Origin: JBEBSD01 sp040394475
GTDB lineage: Bacteria > Bacteroidota > Bacteroidia > Cytophagales > Spirosomataceae
Direction of reading: 5' to 3'
Assembly (NCBI GenBank): GCA_040394475.1
Contig: JBEBSD010000030.1
Span: 1-64,000, forward strand
Length of the DNA stretch: 64,000 bases
The notes below the pieces were generated by a model. The model ran no database searches and was not told the origin of the DNA. It was given only the letters and a program-made list of their open reading frames with translations. Made by a program: the position numbers and the translations under genes. Each line of letters starts with the position of its first letter. Position 1 is the stretch's first letter. Positions 25,880-33,682 of this stretch are shown in pieces.

Positions 25880-26528
25880 CCAACAGGCCGATGAGGCCGG
25901 TGAGCAACATTTGATGACCTCGATGGATACCCCGATACGGGAGGACGCCTTTGCCCTGGACGATGATCTGAAGGTAGAGCTGATCGAATCCCATTTCAGG
26001 AGTATTATGGGAATCCTGGGGCTGGATTTAACCGATGACAGTCTGAAAGGGACCCCGCATCGTGTTGCCAAAATGTATGTAAAGGAAATATTCAGCGGTC
26101 TTAATCCGGACAACAAACCGGAGGCTACTCTTTTTGAGAATAAATACCAGTACAACCAGATATTAGTCGAAAAGGATATTACGGTATTCTCGAATTGCGA
26201 ACACCATTTCGTGCCTATCTATGGAAAAGCACACATTGGGTATATTTCGGCGGGAAAAGTCATTGGCCTTTCAAAACTCAACCGCATTGTCCAGTATTTC
26301 AGCAAACGCCCCCAGGTACAGGAGCGGCTGACGATGCAAATCGCAACAGAACTTAAGGACGTCCTGGGTACGGAAGACGTAGCGGTGGTGATCGATGCCC
26401 GGCACATGTGCGTATGCATGCGGGGCGTACAGGATGTTGCCAGTTCCACCATCACGTCCTACTACGGCGGTAAATTTGAACAAGAAGCTACCCGCACAGA
26501 ATTCCTATCCTACCTGGGAATGAAATGA
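25842..26528 (+). CDS. folE: GTP cyclohydrolase I
   Basis: The 228-residue protein overlaps the preceding gene by 38 bases. Family markers are GTPHRVAKMYVKEIFSGL, the zinc/catalytic segment FSNCEHHFVPIYGKAHIGYI, LSKLNRIVQYFSKRPQVQERLT, and the C-terminal GVQDVASSTITSYYGG. It converts GTP to 7,8-dihydroneopterin triphosphate for folate and for the overlapping pterin synthase. The N-terminal ~45 residues (QADEAGEQHLMTSMDTPIRED) form a longer, acidic extension. Confidence 0.95.
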   Translation: MKQNETSLNILLDQQADEAGEQHLMTSMDTPIREDAFALDDDLKVELIESHFRSIMGILGLDLTDDSLKGTPHRVAKMYVKEIFSGLNPDNKPEATLFENKYQYNQILVEKDITVFSNCEHHFVPIYGKAHIGYISAGKVIGLSKLNRIVQYFSKRPQVQERLTMQIATELKDVLGTEDVAVVIDARHMCVCMRGVQDVASSTITSYYGGKFEQEATRTEFLSYLGMK

Positions 26529-26545
26529 CAATTTATAATTCAATG

Positions 26546-26682
26546 AGCTATCAGAAGTCAGCTATCGGAAGTCAGCTATCGGAAATCGGCTATCAGAAGT
26601 CAGCTATTGGGTATCAGCTATCAGAAGTCAGCTATCGGCTATCAGTTGTACAACTCATAACTCATAACTCATAACTCATAAC
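26546..26682. repeat. AGCTATC/TCAGAAGTC array and 9-bp ACTCATAAC tandem
   Basis: From 26546 to about 26646 the units AGCTATCAGAAGTC and AGCTATCGGAAATC alternate in seven to eight degenerate copies of 14-16 bases. Then ACTCATAAC repeats about four times at 26652-26682. The second tandem runs into the stop codon (26676-26678) of the convergent gene. The AGCTATC family recurs at 41816-41840 and at 58927-58965 (as reverse complement). Confidence 0.85.
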
Positions 26683-29600
26683 TTTTTCAACCCACTCAAA
26701 TATTCAACCAGATCGACCAATTCAGCGGTTGTCATGGCTTCATGCAGCCCGGGTGTCATCAGTGATTCATCCAGCTGCTTCATGGAGGCGATAGCCGACA
26801 TTTTATATTCCTGCACGCCTCCGCCCGGAAATTTAAGGATCAGGTCTGTTTCGGTTTTGCTGGAGATGATTCCGACCACTGTAGCACCGTCTTTGAATTT
26901 TACTTCATACCCTTCATAGCCAAAGCTGATTCCGGCACTGGGGTAATACAACGCCAGGTATTGAGCTTCCTTCGGAAGTTTATCCCCGATTTCAGAGAGT
27001 TTCGGACCGAAATCAGCTCCCTCCCCGTTGACCTGGTGGCAGGCGGAGCAATAGTTGACGAAAACGGTTTTCCCTTTCGAGGAATCTCCCGTACGGGCCG
27101 TTAACTCCGACACCGGCGGATGTTTCTGGACAGCAGTGGCAGCAGCAGCGTCAATATAGCTGTTGGCTTCCGCTCTGACGGCCTTTCTCCAGGCGTTACC
27201 CATGCTTTGAATAGCAGTAGCTTTGAGTTCTCCTTCCAGTTTGCTGTTCCGCAGGTATTCCAGTAACCTATCTTCCCCGGGCATACTTCCTGCCATGGAG
27301 CGAATAGCATCCCGACGCAAAGGTAACGGATACCCGGTATCCAGCGCCACGGATTGCAACAGGTCCAGGACGACCGTGCTGCCTGACCGGCTCAGGGAGG
27401 CAAGTACAGCGCTGCTTTTGTCAATATCCTTCCCATTGATCACCGACTGGATCAGCGGCAGTCCTTCCTGTCTGAGCAACTGCTGGGCGGCCGTACGTCC
27501 CAGGCCATCATAAGGTTTTTGGAGCGCCATCTCGAGCAGGCGCTGGTTTTCTCCTGCCGGTTCAAACCGCTGAACCAATTCCATGTAAGCCGTGGTGCCA
27601 TACGCAGCATCCAACACCTTTTGAACCTCCGCCATGGCAACCGGGGTGGTTTTTACAAAGCCGGGATCCAGGTGGCGGAGTGCGATTTCGGCGAGTTGGC
27701 CGGAAGGATCGCCTTTCATCAGCTTCAGCAATGCCTCTGATTTTTCCTTACCGCCGGGATTGAAATCAAATGCCCTGAAATAGCGGAGCCGTTCCGGCAG
27801 CGGGACCGTCGGGTCGCCGGCCAGACGCGCCAGACCGGGGACCGATAACGGGGTTCTTGCCCTCCATATAATATCCCGGGCCGCTGTTTCCTCCAGGCCG
27901 TCCGTGGCCGCCCACGCTTCGAAGAGGGCATCCCAATTGCCTTCCGCACCGATTCCCAGGGCTTCCAGGTACCAGCGGTCATCGCCCTCGTATGCTTGTG
28001 CAAGCTTTACCCAGGCAGCGGTAGCGGCAGGGGTCTTCCGCCCGTAAAGCGACAGCGCAATTTCCCGGCGTACCTGCGGACTGGAATCTGCCGCCATCCG
28101 CGCCAGTAACGGACTGATATCTCCCGGAAGCTGCCGGAATGCCCGGATAAGGGTAATCCGAAGGTTTGGGTTAGGATCGGTCAGGAAGGGGATCCAGTAG
28201 GGATCGGACAGCGGGAGCATTTTACTCAGCGCCCAGATGGACCGGGCCCTTGCCACCGGCAATATGGCCGGATTGGCTGCCTGTTTTTTTAGCAGGGCCG
28301 CTGCTTCTACCGGATGCCGTTGCAGGGTTTTCCAGGCGAGGTAACGGATTGACAGATTAGGGTTGCTCAGGGCAGCCACAGCGCCGGCGCTGCTTTCAAG
28401 GTCGACGGCGGGGAGGGTATACCGGGAACCATCGGGCGCCAAGCGGTAAATCCGCCCTTTTTCCATATCGCCCATCTGATGACCTCCGACACCCGGATCG
28501 TACCAGTCGGAAACGAATACCGAACCATCCGGAGCCGTGCAGATATCAGAAGGACGGAACCACTGGTCCCTTTCACCCTTTAACAGGTTGAGGGTGGTAG
28601 CCGTAAAACCGGCCCCTTGGCGGCGGATGGGGTAAGCCCGTACGACGTTCGGTCCGGCATCGCAATGGATGATCTGGTTTTGAAAAGCTTTCGGAAGTAA
28701 GTCTCCTTCATAGAAAATCATCCCGGTAGGAGACCCGGCCCCGGTTTGCAGTAAATTGGGTACCACGCCCGGATCGTTCAAATGCCAGTGGCGAAAAGGA
28801 ATGGAATCCTCCAGGTTGGTACGGTTAGCCCGCCATCCTGCGCCGGTTAATTCGTCGGTGTACCCGTAGTTGCCATGTTCCATGACAAAGTTGATCCGCA
28901 CCCCGCGGTTCCCGTCGTCGTCGTTGTCGGATTGCCAGATGTTTCCGTAGCTGTCTACTGCCGCTTCGTAATTATTACGGAAATTATGTCCTAATACCTC
29001 CACGTTCGAAAAGTCTTCATCGCAGCGGATGAGCAACCCCTGCCGGTAGTTGCTGAAATCAATAGCCTTACCGTTTTTGTCTTTCAGCGGCTGCCCGTTT
29101 TTGTCCTTCAGCTGCTTCCCTTCGTTGCCGATGGCACAGTAAAACTTCCCATCCGGCCCGAACACGAACGAGTGTATGCCGTGATCATGCTGTTCTCCTT
29201 CTATTCCCGAAAATATAACTTCTTTTTTATCGGCGATATCGTCCCCGTCTTCATCCGTCAGCAGCCATACATACGGGCTTTGAGAAACGACCGCCTTGTT
29301 CCCCATGACCCAGATCCCGATGGGTGCATTTAATTCCGGATCCTGATAAAAGATTTTTTGTTTGTCGGCCTTGCCGTCGCCATCGGTATCTTCAAGAATA
29401 ACGATCCGGTCACCTTTGGGATTAGCCGGTTTTCCCGTAATAGCCGGCCGGTAGTTGTACGCCTCACACACCCATACCCGACCCTTATGATCGATATCGA
29501 TCGCCGTCGGATTGATCAGCATCGGTTCCGCTGCAAAGAGCACGGCCTGTACGCCATCCGCCACATCAATTCCCGCCAAAGCATGGGCCGGCGAACGTTT

Positions 29601-29741
29601 CTGAGCTTCTGTAAGTTTATGATAGAGAGTATCAGCAGCGATCTGCCTCCCTGCCGGAGCGTAGGGAGGTTGATAGGAAGCTCCTGTGGCGAAAAACAGC
29701 GCAATCGCCAGGCTGATGACAGGGTAGGTTGGCAGGGTCAT
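26676..29741 (-). CDS. PVC-type cytochrome c/HEAT-repeat secreted protein
   Basis: The 1021-residue exported protein starts with a hydrophobic leader. A sugar-dehydrogenase-like propeller follows (PTAIDIDHKGRVWVCEAYNYRP, HDHGIHSFVFGPDGKFYCAIGNEGK, NNYEAAVDSYGNIWQSDNDDDGNRG). Next comes a HEAT-like helical middle (RYLAWKTLQRHPVEAAALLKKQ), and a C-terminal heme c domain with CSACH near residue 898 and NGEGADFGPKLSEIG. This architecture matches the PVC-type heme-binding CxxCH proteins, probably periplasmic dehydrogenases. Substrate and electron acceptor are unknown. Confidence 0.85.
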   Translation of the reverse strand: MTLPTYPVISLAIALFFATGASYQPPYAPAGRQIAADTLYHKLTEAQKRSPAHALAGIDVADGVQAVLFAAEPMLINPTAIDIDHKGRVWVCEAYNYRPAITGKPANPKGDRIVILEDTDGDGKADKQKIFYQDPELNAPIGIWVMGNKAVVSQSPYVWLLTDEDGDDIADKKEVIFSGIEGEQHDHGIHSFVFGPDGKFYCAIGNEGKQLKDKNGQPLKDKNGKAIDFSNYRQGLLIRCDEDFSNVEVLGHNFRNNYEAAVDSYGNIWQSDNDDDGNRGVRINFVMEHGNYGYTDELTGAGWRANRTNLEDSIPFRHWHLNDPGVVPNLLQTGAGSPTGMIFYEGDLLPKAFQNQIIHCDAGPNVVRAYPIRRQGAGFTATTLNLLKGERDQWFRPSDICTAPDGSVFVSDWYDPGVGGHQMGDMEKGRIYRLAPDGSRYTLPAVDLESSAGAVAALSNPNLSIRYLAWKTLQRHPVEAAALLKKQAANPAILPVARARSIWALSKMLPLSDPYWIPFLTDPNPNLRITLIRAFRQLPGDISPLLARMAADSSPQVRREIALSLYGRKTPAATAAWVKLAQAYEGDDRWYLEALGIGAEGNWDALFEAWAATDGLEETAARDIIWRARTPLSVPGLARLAGDPTVPLPERLRYFRAFDFNPGGKEKSEALLKLMKGDPSGQLAEIALRHLDPGFVKTTPVAMAEVQKVLDAAYGTTAYMELVQRFEPAGENQRLLEMALQKPYDGLGRTAAQQLLRQEGLPLIQSVINGKDIDKSSAVLASLSRSGSTVVLDLLQSVALDTGYPLPLRRDAIRSMAGSMPGEDRLLEYLRNSKLEGELKATAIQSMGNAWRKAVRAEANSYIDAAAATAVQKHPPVSELTARTGDSSKGKTVFVNYCSACHQVNGEGADFGPKLSEIGDKLPKEAQYLALYYPSAGISFGYEGYEVKFKDGATVVGIISSKTETDLILKFPGGGVQEYKMSAIASMKQLDESLMTPGLHEAMTTAELVDLVEYLSGLKKL

Positions 29742-29953
29742 AGGGGTCGGATTGTTTTTTTATGTTAAAAGTACACTTAATTTAAAAATCTACTAAGTTG
29801 AAATGCAGTTAAGCTACCCGATACACGACATTTTGTCGGCCGGTTAAACGTTTTGATATAATTATTGTCATACTAATAGACGTTACAGGTCCTATTTTCA
29901 AGCATAGGTATAGTATTTTGAGTGGTTATTCAGGAACTCTAAACAGAACTGTC

Positions 29954-30367
29954 ATGAAAAATGCACGTAATTTGAATCTTGACCCCGAAATTCTGATGCG
30001 AATTGATTTCGACAATTCAGTAAACGGGGGAGCCAGTGCTACCGATATTCAGGTCACTGATGTGGCAGACGGCTATAGAATGCTTTTGAAGGTGCCGGGG
30101 GTAGAGGCGGATGATATGCGGGTGGAAGTGGTGAACAGCCGATTGTTGATTTACCATCATTTCCCTGTTTACGGACAAAGTGATTTGTTGCCGAATCATT
30201 ATAAATCCATACGTGTCATCGGGAACTTCGTAATTCCTACCGATGCCGATGCCGAGAAGGTCTCGGCTGCATATGATACCAGCGCCCGTCATTTGGAAGT
30301 ATTTCTTCCCTATACGGATGAAGAACAGAAGAATTTCCGGACAAAGGTGGCGATTGACAAGCGATAA
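29954..30367 (+). CDS. Hsp20/alpha-crystallin-like small heat-shock protein
   Basis: ATG 29954 is taken as the start; an upstream TTG gives twelve extra residues of no obvious worth. The 137-residue protein has an alpha-crystallin-like domain: IQVTDVADGYRMLLKVPGVEADDMRVEVVNSRLLIYHHF, then IRVIGNFVIPTDADAEKVSAAYDTSARHLEVFLPY. Small heat-shock proteins bind unfolding proteins as ATP-independent holdases. It is weakly conserved and shorter than usual at the N-terminus. A clear terminator follows. Confidence 0.75.
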   Translation: MKNARNLNLDPEILMRIDFDNSVNGGASATDIQVTDVADGYRMLLKVPGVEADDMRVEVVNSRLLIYHHFPVYGQSDLLPNHYKSIRVIGNFVIPTDADAEKVSAAYDTSARHLEVFLPYTDEEQKNFRTKVAIDKR

Positions 30368-30386
30368 AAGCCACCGGGTGAAATAG

Positions 30387-30422
30387 AAACGGCCTGCAGC
30401 TATCCTAAGCTGCAGGCCGTTT
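30387..30422 (+). terminator. Intrinsic terminator of the Hsp20 gene
   Basis: AAACGGCCTGCAGC at 30387-30400 pairs perfectly with GCTGCAGGCCGTTT at 30409-30422 around the loop TATCCTAA. It ends 19 bases downstream of the Hsp20 stop at its first base and has a short T tract. Confidence 0.85.
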
Positions 30423-30429
30423 TGCATTG

Positions 30430-30708
30430 TGTTTTTACGCGTGGACTGTGCCCGTGGACTGTGTCTTCACCCGTGGACTGTGTCTTCACCCGTGGACTGT
30501 GTCTTCACAGTCCACTCCATCACCGGGATAGACCGCCCGTTTCCGGGTTGGACCGCAAAATGGTCTGTGGGACACAGACCATGGACGGACTCACCGTGGA
30601 CTGTGTCTTCACCCGTGGACTGTGTCTTCACAGTCCACTCCATCACCGGGATAGACCACCCGTTTCCGGGTTGGATCGCAAAATGGTCTGTGGGACACAG
30701 ACCATGGA
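30430..30708. repeat. Tandem 115-bp palindromic repeat ending at the fbaA stop codon
   Basis: Two nearly identical 115-bp copies lie at 30471-30585 and 30594-30708 (period 123 bp, two to three differences seen), preceded by shorter partial copies. Each copy holds two GTGGACTGTGTCTTCAC units, a hairpin GTGGACTGTG-TCTT-CACAGTCCAC, and a second hairpin ATGGTCTGTG-GGA-CACAGACCAT. The second copy ends exactly one base before the stop codon of the convergent aldolase gene. Confidence 0.9.
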
Positions 30709-31788
30709 TTATGCCAGCCGGTTGATGCAGTTCAGGTCCTCAAAGGCGGCTTTCAGGCGTTCAACCTGGCTTTCCTGGCCTTTCCGCAGCCATACCCGGG
30801 GATCGTAATATTTTTTATTGGGAGAATCGGCTCCTTCCGGATTACCCAGCTGGCTTTGCAGATAGCCTTCTTTCGACTGGTAGTACTTCAGAATACCTTC
30901 CCAGGTAGCCCATTGCACATCCGTATCAATATTCATTTTGATTGCACCGTATTCAATGGCCTCACGGATCTCTTCACGGGAGGAGCCCGAACCGCCATGG
31001 AAAACGAAGTTAACTGCCAGCGGGCCTGTGCCCAGGTGGCTTTCGATGTAATCCTGCGAGTTTTTCAGAATGACCGGTGAAAGCTTTACGTTCCCGGGTT
31101 TGTAGACGCCGTGCACGTTTCCGAATGCGGCCGCTATGGTGAAATTGGGTGATATTTTACTCAACTCTTTATAAGCATAGGCCACTTCTTCCGGTTGGGT
31201 ATACAACTTGGAACTGTCTATATCGGTGTTGTCCACGCCATCTTCTTCTCCTCCGGTTACGCCCAGCTCAATTTCAATGGTCATGCCTATTTTCGCCATT
31301 CTTTCAAAATAACGGGCGGAAGTTTCGATGTTTTCCTCCAGTGACTCCTCGGAAAGGTCCAGCATATGTGAGCTGAACAGCGGGGTCCCGTACTGGTCAA
31401 AATGCCGCTCCCCGGCATCCAGCAATCCGTCAATCCAGGGCAGGAGTTTCTTGGCGCAATGGTCCGTGTGCAGAATGACGGGAACACCATAGAGCCCGGC
31501 CATTTGATGCACATGTCCGGCACCGGCCACAGCACCGGCAATTGCAGCTGCCTGATTGGTGTTAGGGACACTCTTGCCGGCATAAAAAATGGCTCCTCCA
31601 TTGGAGAACTGGACGATAACCGGACTGTTAACGCTTTTGGCAGCCTCCAGAACCCCGTTTACCGAATCGCTTCCGACAACGTTTACCGCCGGTAAGGCAT
31701 AGTTGTTTTCGTTCGCGTGACGGAAGATATCGCTGACCCCCTGTCCGGTTACAACACCCGGTTCAAAACGTGTGATGACTTCACTCAT
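30709..31788 (-). CDS. fbaA: Fructose-bisphosphate aldolase, class II
   Basis: The 359-residue protein is a class IIA zinc aldolase of normal length. Markers are HTDHCAKKLLPWIDG (zinc ligand region), FGNVHGVYKPGNVKLSP, VNFVFHGGSGSS (phosphate binding) and KMNIDTDVQWATW. It interconverts fructose 1,6-bisphosphate with dihydroxyacetone phosphate and glyceraldehyde 3-phosphate. Its stop codon (30709-30711) is directly against the repeat block, so any terminator must be formed by that block. Confidence 0.95.
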   Translation of the reverse strand: MSEVITRFEPGVVTGQGVSDIFRHANENNYALPAVNVVGSDSVNGVLEAAKSVNSPVIVQFSNGGAIFYAGKSVPNTNQAAAIAGAVAGAGHVHQMAGLYGVPVILHTDHCAKKLLPWIDGLLDAGERHFDQYGTPLFSSHMLDLSEESLEENIETSARYFERMAKIGMTIEIELGVTGGEEDGVDNTDIDSSKLYTQPEEVAYAYKELSKISPNFTIAAAFGNVHGVYKPGNVKLSPVILKNSQDYIESHLGTGPLAVNFVFHGGSGSSREEIREAIEYGAIKMNIDTDVQWATWEGILKYYQSKEGYLQSQLGNPEGADSPNKKYYDPRVWLRKGQESQVERLKAAFEDLNCINRLA

Positions 31789-31938
31789 AAGTTTAATGAT
31801 TTTTGAAAGATAGTTTTAGCTTATTCCGTGATTACCTGAGAAGAAGCCATTTATACAATGCAAGTTAGCTAATTTAGAGGGGAATTTGATGAGGTGTTTT
31901 TAAATTTGAGGGGAATATGAAGGAACAGACCGGGTCGT

Positions 31939-32181
31939 ATGGTAGCAAAGAATAGTAAAACAATCTGGATCGCACTGGGGATTGGATTTATGGTAATAGG
32001 CGTGTTGGAATGGCGGCGAACGTCGCTGCCGGAAAGCTACTGGTTGTTCCTGGCGGGGCTGGTTTGCCTGCTGGTATTTCAATATCTGCGGTTGCGAGCG
32101 ATGGCCAGGGAAGGAAAAAGCCCGGTGAGCCGCGACACGGCGACCAGATCCGGACAACCGCGTAAAAAGACTAAAAAATGA
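31939..32181 (+). CDS. Small membrane protein of unknown function
   Basis: The 80-residue protein has two predicted transmembrane helices (about residues 8-25 and 33-50, IWIALGIGFMVIGVL and SYWLFLAGLVCLLVFQYL) and a basic C-terminal tail (GQPRKKTKK). Its stop overlaps the start of the CBS-domain gene by four bases (ATGA), so the two are translationally coupled. No family was recognised. Confidence 0.65.
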   Translation: MVAKNSKTIWIALGIGFMVIGVLEWRRTSLPESYWLFLAGLVCLLVFQYLRLRAMAREGKSPVSRDTATRSGQPRKKTKK

Positions 32182-33368
32182 TGGCATACGGATTTTTGAT
32201 AGCGCTTGTCTTTGCGGGTGCGGGCTACTACGGGGCCGTTAGGGCGCTCACCCTGCATTTCTCCTTCGATTGGGTCAATCTCCGTTCAGACGACGAAAAG
32301 CAGCGGCATTTTATTCTCGACTGGCGGAGGAAACTGCGCCTCATGCGATTGTTGCTGATTGCTTCGGGCTGTTTTTTGTCCGTGGTGCTGGTGCTCGAAA
32401 AATGGGAGCGCTATCAGGGGGTACCCGATTGGACCCTGCTGATCATACTGTTTGCCGCAGTATCGGTTTTGTGGATGGCAGGACAATCGCTGTGGGTGCG
32501 GATCGGGCAGGCTTACCCGCAAACGATGGCGCTGGAACGGTTTCCGGTCCGGTTTGCGGAATGGCTGATCACACCGGTCTACTGGCTGATTGAACCCTTT
32601 GTAGATAATGAGGAAGCCGAGCGGAAAGTGGCGATGGCAGTACGGGAAGAAAGCGGTCTGGCGACGGAAGAGGAGGTGGAAGATGACAGGGTCGATGAAC
32701 AGATGTTACGGAACGCCCTGGAATTTAAGGATGTTCGTTTGAAGGACTGCATGATTCCCCGGACCGAAATCAGCGGGGTAGATGTGGACGATACGATTGA
32801 AAACCTGAAGAAGGCATTTATCAGCAGCGGACATTCCAAAATTGTGGTGTATAACGGGTCTGTTGACAATGTCATCGGGTACTGCCATTCCCTGGCATTG
32901 TTCCGGAAGCCCAAGGATATCAGCAGCATCGTCACCCCCATGCTGACAGTGCCGGAAGCAATGCCTGCCAGTGATCTTATGCTGCGGTTCCTGGAAGAAC
33001 GGAAGAACCTGGCCATTGTGGTCGACGAATTCGGAGGCACGGCCGGACTGGTCAGTATGGAGGATATCCTGGAACAGATCTTCGGAGAGATCCAGGATGA
33101 ATACGATTCTACCGAGGATTGGGTGGAACGTCAGCTGGATGCGCACACCTACCTGCTAAGCGCACGCCACGAAATCGATTACCTGAACGAAAACTACGGG
33201 TGGAACCTGCCGGAAGGAGAATACGATACGCTTGGCGGACTGGTGATAGCCGTCTATGAGGATCTGCCGGCAGAAAATGATGTCATCAAACTGCCTCCCT
33301 ATACCTTTAAGGTAGAGGTCATGCAAGGCAACCGGATCGAGTTAATCCGTGTAATACTGGAGCCGTAA
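32178..33368 (+). CDS. CorC/HlyC-type membrane protein with paired CBS domains
   Basis: The 396-residue protein has three to four N-terminal membrane helices (GFLIALVFAGAGYYGAV, LMRLLLIASGCFLSVVLVL, WTLLIILFAAVSVLWMAG) that correspond loosely to a DUF21 domain. Two CBS motifs follow (RLKDCMIPRTEISGVDVDDTIENLKKAFISSGHSKIVVY; LAIVVDEFGGTAGLVSMEDILEQIFGEIQDEYD), and then a transporter-associated CorC_HlyC domain. This group is linked to Mg/Co handling and, in Bacteroidota, to gliding proteins such as GldE. The role here is not defined. Confidence 0.85.
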   Translation: MMAYGFLIALVFAGAGYYGAVRALTLHFSFDWVNLRSDDEKQRHFILDWRRKLRLMRLLLIASGCFLSVVLVLEKWERYQGVPDWTLLIILFAAVSVLWMAGQSLWVRIGQAYPQTMALERFPVRFAEWLITPVYWLIEPFVDNEEAERKVAMAVREESGLATEEEVEDDRVDEQMLRNALEFKDVRLKDCMIPRTEISGVDVDDTIENLKKAFISSGHSKIVVYNGSVDNVIGYCHSLALFRKPKDISSIVTPMLTVPEAMPASDLMLRFLEERKNLAIVVDEFGGTAGLVSMEDILEQIFGEIQDEYDSTEDWVERQLDAHTYLLSARHEIDYLNENYGWNLPEGEYDTLGGLVIAVYEDLPAENDVIKLPPYTFKVEVMQGNRIELIRVILEP

Positions 33369-33682
33369 GCGGTCAGGCAACCCAGGCGGACAACGCGTTG
33401 TTCTGTCATTGTCGAGGCCCGCGGCCGCCCGGATCCGGGCACAGAAAGCCTGCTTACGGGTAACAGGAGATGCTATTCAGGCAGCGTCTCCGGAATAATT
33501 TAATTGCTTTCATAGTTAATTTCACATGCATATTCACTTAACTTTGCAAGGCGTCAACTGACAAACTGGCAGTAAAGTTTGTAGCGGATTGATTTTAGTA
33601 AACAACAGCTATCGCCTGATCAAAAGATAATTGGTTGCAGGACAAGGACCCGAAAGATGAAGAATTCTCAAACAAGTAAAAA
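33369..33682 (+). promoter_or_regulatory. Intergenic region upstream of secA with a candidate -7 box
   Basis: No gene is seen in this stretch. TAACTTTG at 33539-33546 fits the TAnnTTTG -7 consensus and leaves a ~130-base leader before secA. No convincing -33 element at the usual distance was found, and no known SecA-regulating leader was recognised. Confidence 0.4.

Noticed and set aside
30422..30808. A 128-codon plus-strand reading frame across the palindromic repeats
   Set aside because: Its translation (VDCVFTRGLCLHS) follows the DNA repeat period and runs antisense into fbaA; no start signal.
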